From: Deltaproteobacteria bacterium RBG_13_49_15
GTDB lineage: Bacteria > Desulfobacterota > Desulfobacteria > Desulfobacterales > UBA2156
Assembly: GCA_001797695.1 (NCBI GenBank)
Contig: MGQD01000042.1
Span: 3,585 to 22,363, forward strand
Length of the DNA: 18,779 nt
Reading direction: 5' to 3'
The notes under the pieces: generated by a model
Database searches by the model: none
The model's input: only the letters and a program-made list of their open reading frames with translations
What the model was told of the DNA's origin: nothing
Translations under genes and position numbers: made by a program
In this document: positions 14,542 through 18,779 of the stretch, in pieces
Numbering within the stretch: the first letter of the stretch is position 1
How the letters are laid out: each line of letters begins with the position of its first letter

Positions 14542-15596
14542 TACTGAAAAAATCAACCCATCTGGCAGGCCTTGATATCGGATCCAGATCCATAAAAGCG
14601 GCCGAGATCGTCAAAACAAGAAGCGGATTCAATCTGAAGCGATTCGGCACGGTGACCATCGAACCCAATTCCATTGAAGAAGGGTCGATCAAAGATCCGG
14701 AAAAAGTGGCGGAAGCGATAAAAAAGCTCTTTACAGAGAACAAATTCAGGATAAAGAATGTCGCCACTTCCATCGGAGGCTATTCGGTCATCGTCAAGAA
14801 GATCAATGTCCAGAATATGCCGGAAAGCCAGCTCCATGATACCATTCAGTTTGAGGCCGAACAATACATCCCCTTCGATATCAATGATGTGAATCTGGAT
14901 TTTCAGATTCTTGGAGAGAACGAAAACAATCCGAATCAGATGAGCGTCCTTCTGGTTGCCGCCAGAAAAGATATGATTGAAGAATACGTCCATTTGATTG
15001 AAATGGCGGGCCTGGTCCCGACTATTGTGGATGTAGATGCCTTTGCCCTTCAAAATGTTTATGAATTGAATTATCCGCCCGAAAAACAGAACGTGGCGCT
15101 CATCGATATCGGGGCCGCCAAGACGTCTCTCAATGTTTTGAAAGGAAGTTCTTCCGAATTCATCCGCGACATTTCCTTCGGATGCGACCAGATCAATCAC
15201 CAGATCATGAACGCCTTTAATTGCTCATACGATGAATCCGAAAAATTTAAATTTGGAAAAGCATCCGATAACCCTGCAGCGGAGGAAATCAAGGAAATCA
15301 TATCCTCGGTTATTTCCGACTGGAGCAGGGAAATCCGAAGGGCTTTCGATTTTTATTATTCATCCTATCCGGAGGACCAGATACAGCATATCGTTCTCAG
15401 CGGAGGAGGAGGCAATATCAGACAATTGCATCAGATCCTTGCCGATGAAACAGGTGCGGAAGTAAAAACACTCGATCCTATTAGAAGCATTTCCGTCGAA
15501 GATATTCCGGGAGCCGGCCTGGCGGCCTTAAAGAAAGCGGCATCCCAGGCATCCATATGCTTCGGCCTTGCGTTAAGGAGAACGGATGATAAATGA
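14538..15596 (+). CDS. pilM: Type IV pilus assembly protein PilM
   Basis: This 352-residue actin/FtsA-like cytoplasmic protein has the normal length for PilM. Its nucleotide-binding motifs are visible: phosphate-1 GLDIGSRSIKAAEI (11-24), phosphate-2 VALIDIGAAKTSLNVLKG near 190, and an adenosine motif VLSGGGGNIRQL near 293. The segment IQFEAEQYIPFDINDVNLDF is also characteristic. PilM binds the cytoplasmic tail of PilN and links the alignment complex to the motor side of the pilus. The start overlaps the XRE gene stop by 4 bases and the stop overlaps pilN by 4 bases. Confidence 0.95.
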   Translation: MILKKSTHLAGLDIGSRSIKAAEIVKTRSGFNLKRFGTVTIEPNSIEEGSIKDPEKVAEAIKKLFTENKFRIKNVATSIGGYSVIVKKINVQNMPESQLHDTIQFEAEQYIPFDINDVNLDFQILGENENNPNQMSVLLVAARKDMIEEYVHLIEMAGLVPTIVDVDAFALQNVYELNYPPEKQNVALIDIGAAKTSLNVLKGSSSEFIRDISFGCDQINHQIMNAFNCSYDESEKFKFGKASDNPAAEEIKEIISSVISDWSREIRRAFDFYYSSYPEDQIQHIVLSGGGGNIRQLHQILADETGAEVKTLDPIRSISVEDIPGAGLAALKKAASQASICFGLALRRTDDK

Positions 15597-16186
15597 TTCG
15601 GATTAATCTTCTTCCTTACCGTGAAAGACGAAAAAAAGAGATTGTCCAGCGGCAGCTCTCCGTTTTTATCATTTCGCTGTTCTGCCTGGTCGTGGCTCTG
15701 ATTTATTTCAATACCGTGTTAAACGGGAGGGTTGCCCGATTAAAATCAAGCATCGATGTGACTCGAAAGGAAATTACCCAGTATAATCTCATTAATAAAG
15801 AGATTGAAGAGATCAACAAAAAGCTGGACGTTCTTAAGAAAAAAACGCTGGTGATTGAAAACCTTCAGGCGGAAAGAAAAAAACCGCTTGAGCTTCTGGA
15901 CGTCATGACAAAGGTGATTATACCGAAGCGGATGTGGTTTACAAGTTTGACATCCGAGAATGAAACCGTTTCCATCAGCGGGATCGCTTTGGATAATAAA
16001 ACCGTGGCTGATTTTATGACGAGCCTGGAAGCCACCAATCTTTTTGCATCCGTTAACCTTAAAAGCATCCGGCAGGAAATAATTAAGGAAGGAAATTTGA
16101 ATTTAAAACGATTTGAAATCGTATGCGGCAAAGCCCCAATGGCAGAAAATGTCACGGGAGCCAAAGCAAAAAATGAAAAAGCTTGA
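15593..16186 (+). CDS. pilN: Type IV pilus assembly protein PilN
   Basis: The 197-residue protein opens with the PilM-binding motif INLLPYRERRKKE (4-16), the hallmark of PilN. A single membrane helix follows (about 24-44), then a periplasmic coiled coil (about 50-95) and a small alpha/beta domain. It is a bitopic inner-membrane component that pairs with PilO. It begins inside pilM (ATGA overlap) and its last 14 bases overlap pilO. Confidence 0.93.
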   Translation: MIRINLLPYRERRKKEIVQRQLSVFIISLFCLVVALIYFNTVLNGRVARLKSSIDVTRKEITQYNLINKEIEEINKKLDVLKKKTLVIENLQAERKKPLELLDVMTKVIIPKRMWFTSLTSENETVSISGIALDNKTVADFMTSLEATNLFASVNLKSIRQEIIKEGNLNLKRFEIVCGKAPMAENVTGAKAKNEKA

Positions 16187-16808
16187 TATTTTTCAAAAAG
16201 TTGTTGATCCGTTATTAGCCGGGATCGGCCGATTAACAAAACTTCATAAAATTTTGATGTGTGCACTCCTTTTTGTCGTATTGAGTGGCTCTTTCACATA
16301 TTTTTCCTACCTCCCGAAATTCGAAGAGATCGGAAGACTCACAAAGGAGCAGATAAAGCTTGATAAAGAGCTTTTGGCATCAAAGCAGAAAGCATCTCAG
16401 ATCCATGTGTATCGGGAAAAAATGAAGGCGGCAGAGGCTCAGTTTTTCCTGGCTGTCCAGGCGCTTCCCGAAAAAAAGGAAATCCCTTCTCTTCTTACCA
16501 ATATTTCAAGGTCGGGGCAAAACAGCGGCCTCGATTTTCTTTTGTTTCAGCCTCAGGTGGAATTGCAAAAGGAATTTTATGAGGAGATCCCGGTATCCAT
16601 TGAGGTTGACGGCGGTTATCATAACGTGGCCATGTTTTTTGACAAGGTCTCAAGACTATCTCGGATCGTCAATGTCCAAAACATCAAAATGGTCAATCAA
16701 AAGGATTTATTGAAACTGAGAACGACCTGCACCGCAGTTACGTACCGGTTTGTTGAAAAGCCGCCTCAACAACAGGCGCCAGGTCAGAAGAAGCCGGGCG
16801 AAAAATAA
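16173..16808 (+). CDS. pilO: Type IV pilus assembly protein PilO
   Basis: The 212-residue bitopic protein has a cytoplasmic N-terminus, one membrane helix at about 27-45, a coiled coil (about 50-90) and a periplasmic domain resembling PilO, with the typical LPEKKEIPSLLTNISRSG segment and SIEVDGGYHNVAMFFDKVS. It forms heterodimers with PilN and contacts PilP. The ATG at 16173 is chosen because it gives the normal short tail; GGGAG lies 12 bases upstream. A TTG further upstream at 16113 would add 20 unlikely residues and a longer overlap with pilN. Confidence 0.92.
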   Translation: MKKLDIFQKVVDPLLAGIGRLTKLHKILMCALLFVVLSGSFTYFSYLPKFEEIGRLTKEQIKLDKELLASKQKASQIHVYREKMKAAEAQFFLAVQALPEKKEIPSLLTNISRSGQNSGLDFLLFQPQVELQKEFYEEIPVSIEVDGGYHNVAMFFDKVSRLSRIVNVQNIKMVNQKDLLKLRTTCTAVTYRFVEKPPQQQAPGQKKPGEK

Positions 16809-16819
16809 GGGATAATAGT

Positions 16820-17485
16820 GTGAAGGAAAAGAGATACCATCGCGCAACCCTAAGATGTGGAATCGCCCTTCCCCTTTTTTTCTGTTTTTTTCTTTTCATC
16901 GGGTGCGAACAGAATAAAAAGGTTACGCAAAGTCCAACCGTCATCACGAAAAAAATCGTCCAGACTCCCGAACCGGATCTTCCTGTAAAAGAGGAAGAAA
17001 AACCAACCAAAAAACATGAAACCGCCAAACCGGCGCCTGCTGAAGAAAAACCCCAGACCGTTTCTACCTTGATAGGATCAACCGAGAAGGGGGCTGAGCC
17101 TTCCGGTCCCGGTTCCTATGACCCAAAAGGGAGAATCGATCCGTTTGAACCCTTATTTAAGCAGGACTCGGCGGCCGCCCAGGCATTGAGAGAAAAAAAA
17201 AGAAAGATGAGGGCGGGTCCGCTGACGCCGCTTGAAAAAGTAGATTTAAGTCAGTTGAAACTGGTCGGGGTGATCATGGCTTCAACCGGAAACAAGGCTC
17301 TTGTTCAGGAATCGTCCGGGAAGGGCTTTATCGTTAAGGAAGGAACGCGAATCGGAATCAACTCGGGTCGGGTCATCCAAATTCGAAAAGATCGCATTAT
17401 TGTGGAAGAAGAGATTGAAACAATCTCAGGAGAGACCGCCGTGCAAAAAAAAGAAATGAATCTTCAGAAACCACCTGGAGAATAA
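16820..17485 (+). CDS. pilP: Type IV pilus lipoprotein PilP
   Basis: The 221-residue protein starts with GTG, preceded by AAGG at a normal distance. It has a lipoprotein signal with a lipobox-like FIGC and Cys29, a low-complexity Lys/Glu/Pro linker (about 35-90), and a C-terminal domain with GRIDPFEPLF, PLEKVDLSQLKLVGVI and a beta-sandwich pattern ending near VQIRKDRIIVEEE-like residues. PilP is anchored in the inner membrane and links the PilN-PilO pair to the N-domains of the PilQ secretin. It lies 11 bases after pilO and 4 bases before pilQ. Confidence 0.92.
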   Translation: MKEKRYHRATLRCGIALPLFFCFFLFIGCEQNKKVTQSPTVITKKIVQTPEPDLPVKEEEKPTKKHETAKPAPAEEKPQTVSTLIGSTEKGAEPSGPGSYDPKGRIDPFEPLFKQDSAAAQALREKKRKMRAGPLTPLEKVDLSQLKLVGVIMASTGNKALVQESSGKGFIVKEGTRIGINSGRVIQIRKDRIIVEEEIETISGETAVQKKEMNLQKPPGE

Positions 17486-17489
17486 TGAC

Positions 17490-18779
17490 ATGAAGCACAA
17501 CATCTCAATTTGGGTAAAAACGATTATTGTATCTTCGAGCCTGGTGTTCTTTGTAGCGGCATTTACGGGATGTGCTACCGTAGAAAAAAAACAGGAAAAG
17601 CAGGCCATTGATGAGCCGGTTAAAGACAATCAAATTACTGAAATAACATCATCCGAATCGGCGGAAACAGTCGATGTCATTATAGCAGGAGACGGCCTTT
17701 TGACGTATACGGCGGTTAAGCAGCCTTCGCCGGTGGGAGTGGTGCTCTATTTTCCGAAAACTGTCTTTATCAATGCACAAAACGAATATCCGGTTCATCA
17801 TGATCCGGTCGATGCGGTCAGAGTGGTCGCACCCCAGGAGAAAGGAAATCCGCTTAGGATAGAGATCGCATTGAATTCGGATGCTCCCTATGAAGTCGCC
17901 AGAGATGGAAATCATCTGAAAGTATCCTTCCCAAAACCGACGGTAATAAAAGAGGCCAAACGGGAAGTAGCTGTAAAAGAAGAAAAAAAACCGGCTTTGC
18001 AGGAGCGATCGAGAGCCGCTACCCAGCTTCACTCCGTCGAAACAAAAGGAATTGAAAAAGGGATCCGGATCCATCTCGCGGCGGACGGCCCGATATCGGA
18101 TTACAACGCCTTCATAGTCGATGATCCGGCCCGGATCGTCTTTGATGTCCCCGGGTTGAAAAGCCCTTACAAGAGGGAAAAGCAGATACCGGTTGAAAGC
18201 GAATGGGTGAAGCGGATCCGGTATTATGGATATGCGGATAAGATCCGGGTTGTTCTCGATGTGGATAAATCCAGCTTATCATCTTATGCGGCCGAAACCG
18301 TACCGGACGGACTTATCATTCGAGTGGGGGATCAGATTCAAAAGACGGCCGTGGTTGCAAAAAGCGACGCAACTCCCGAACCGGCGCCGGCATGGGTCGA
18401 CCGGATCGATTTCTTAAGTGAAGATGCCGGAAAATCGACGGTGATTGTCGGCACCACCGACCCGGTGACCTATGATATTAAGAAAGGATCTGAAAAAAAT
18501 CTGCTCTTAACCCTGCAGCATGCCAATTTGCCGGATTATCGAAAACAGCCTCTCATCACAACCCGGTTTGAGAGCGCGGTCGATCGGATCATTCCGGTCC
18601 AGACCGATGCCATGAAAGATAGTGCCGTTATTTCCATTGAACTGCGGGAGTGGGTTCCATACCGGGTTGAACAGCAGGAAAAGCTGTTGCTGGTGCATTT
18701 CGAAGCTTCGTCCATTCCTCCAAAACCACTTGAAACGGCCAAGCTCCCGGACTGGAAAAAGGTGATGGAGGAGACCGCT
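17490..18779 (+). CDS. pilQ: Type IV pilus secretin PilQ, N-terminal part with three AMIN-like domains, cut by window end
   Basis: The frame is open from the ATG at 17490 to the last base (430 residues); the N0/N1 and secretin barrel domains lie beyond the window. The N-terminus has a signal sequence with a lipobox-like FTGC (Cys27), so the secretin may be lipid-anchored. Three AMIN-like beta-domains follow: about 60-150 (GDGLLTYTAVKQPSPVGVVL), about 180-285 (HLAADGPISDYNAFIVDDPA, then FDVPG) and about 305-410 (VDRIDFLSEDAGKSTVIVG onward). AMIN domains tether pilus secretins to peptidoglycan. PilQ forms the outer-membrane pore through which the pilus exits. It lies 4 bases after pilP, and the ribosome-binding site is a TGGAG 11 bases upstream. 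Confidence 0.9.
   Translation, partial: MKHNISIWVKTIIVSSSLVFFVAAFTGCATVEKKQEKQAIDEPVKDNQITEITSSESAETVDVIIAGDGLLTYTAVKQPSPVGVVLYFPKTVFINAQNEYPVHHDPVDAVRVVAPQEKGNPLRIEIALNSDAPYEVARDGNHLKVSFPKPTVIKEAKREVAVKEEKKPALQERSRAATQLHSVETKGIEKGIRIHLAADGPISDYNAFIVDDPARIVFDVPGLKSPYKREKQIPVESEWVKRIRYYGYADKIRVVLDVDKSSLSSYAAETVPDGLIIRVGDQIQKTAVVAKSDATPEPAPAWVDRIDFLSEDAGKSTVIVGTTDPVTYDIKKGSEKNLLLTLQHANLPDYRKQPLITTRFESAVDRIIPVQTDAMKDSAVISIELREWVPYRVEQQEKLLLVHFEASSIPPKPLETAKLPDWKKVMEETA

Noticed and set aside
14553..15200. An open frame of 215 codons on the minus strand inside pilM
   Set aside because: It is opposite the well-supported pilM gene and has no start context or family signal.
17490..18779. Possible frameshift or pseudogene, since the pilQ region has no stop-bounded gene in the window
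   Set aside because: Codon-by-codon reading from the ATG at 17490 stays open for 430 codons to the last base. The gene is simply cut by the window edge.

Overview
The window looks like a chromosomal segment of a Gram-negative bacterium of the Desulfobacterota (former Deltaproteobacteria) kind, perhaps a sulfate reducer or syntroph. That placement is an inference from the gene content: a long DHH-CBS-tRNA nucleotidyltransferase, a COG0731 radical SAM protein, a pilMNOPQ type IV pilus (T4P) operon, an MlaD with a probable C-terminal barrel, and NtrC-type regulation. Base composition is moderate and even. Nothing points to a phage, insertion sequence, integron, CRISPR array or RNA gene. I count 17 coding genes. 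Two are cut by the window edges: the tRNA nucleotidyltransferase at the left and pilQ at the right.

Layout. (1) 1-1778, minus: N-terminal two thirds of a multidomain A-adding or CCA-type tRNA nucleotidyltransferase (DHH, DHHA1, two CBS, nucleotidyltransferase head). (2) 1973-2923, plus: a divergent radical SAM protein of the COG0731 family. (3) 3022-6828, plus: pilC, a PilS-like histidine kinase without an adjacent PilR, and an unrecognised polytopic membrane protein that carries an internal duplication. (4) 13987-6830, minus: mlaE-mlaF-mlaD, then a histidine kinase, an NtrC-type response regulator and a DUF362/ferredoxin protein, closely spaced and probably one or two transcription units. 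(5) 14335-18779, plus: a small XRE-type DNA-binding protein whose stop overlaps the start of pilM, then pilM-pilN-pilO-pilP-pilQ, all overlapping or separated by only a few bases.

How the genes work together. PilM, PilN, PilO, PilP and PilQ form the envelope-spanning alignment complex and outer-membrane pore of a type IV pilus, and PilC is its inner-membrane platform. The motor ATPases (pilB, pilT) and pilins are not here. MlaE and MlaF are the permease and ATPase of a phospholipid transporter. MlaD has an inner-membrane anchor, an MCE domain, a long linker with three 34-residue repeats, and a beta-rich C-terminal domain that could sit in the outer membrane. It therefore looks like a one-piece trans-envelope bridge that needs no MlaC shuttle. 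A membrane-bound kinase and a sigma54-dependent regulator follow directly, which suggests envelope-linked control, though the target genes cannot be seen.

The only gene-free stretch above 300 bases is 13988-14334, between the divergent mla and xre-pil operons. Its pil-proximal half is AT-rich and holds a good candidate sigma70 promoter with repeats that could be operators for the XRE protein. No convincing rho-independent terminator was found anywhere.
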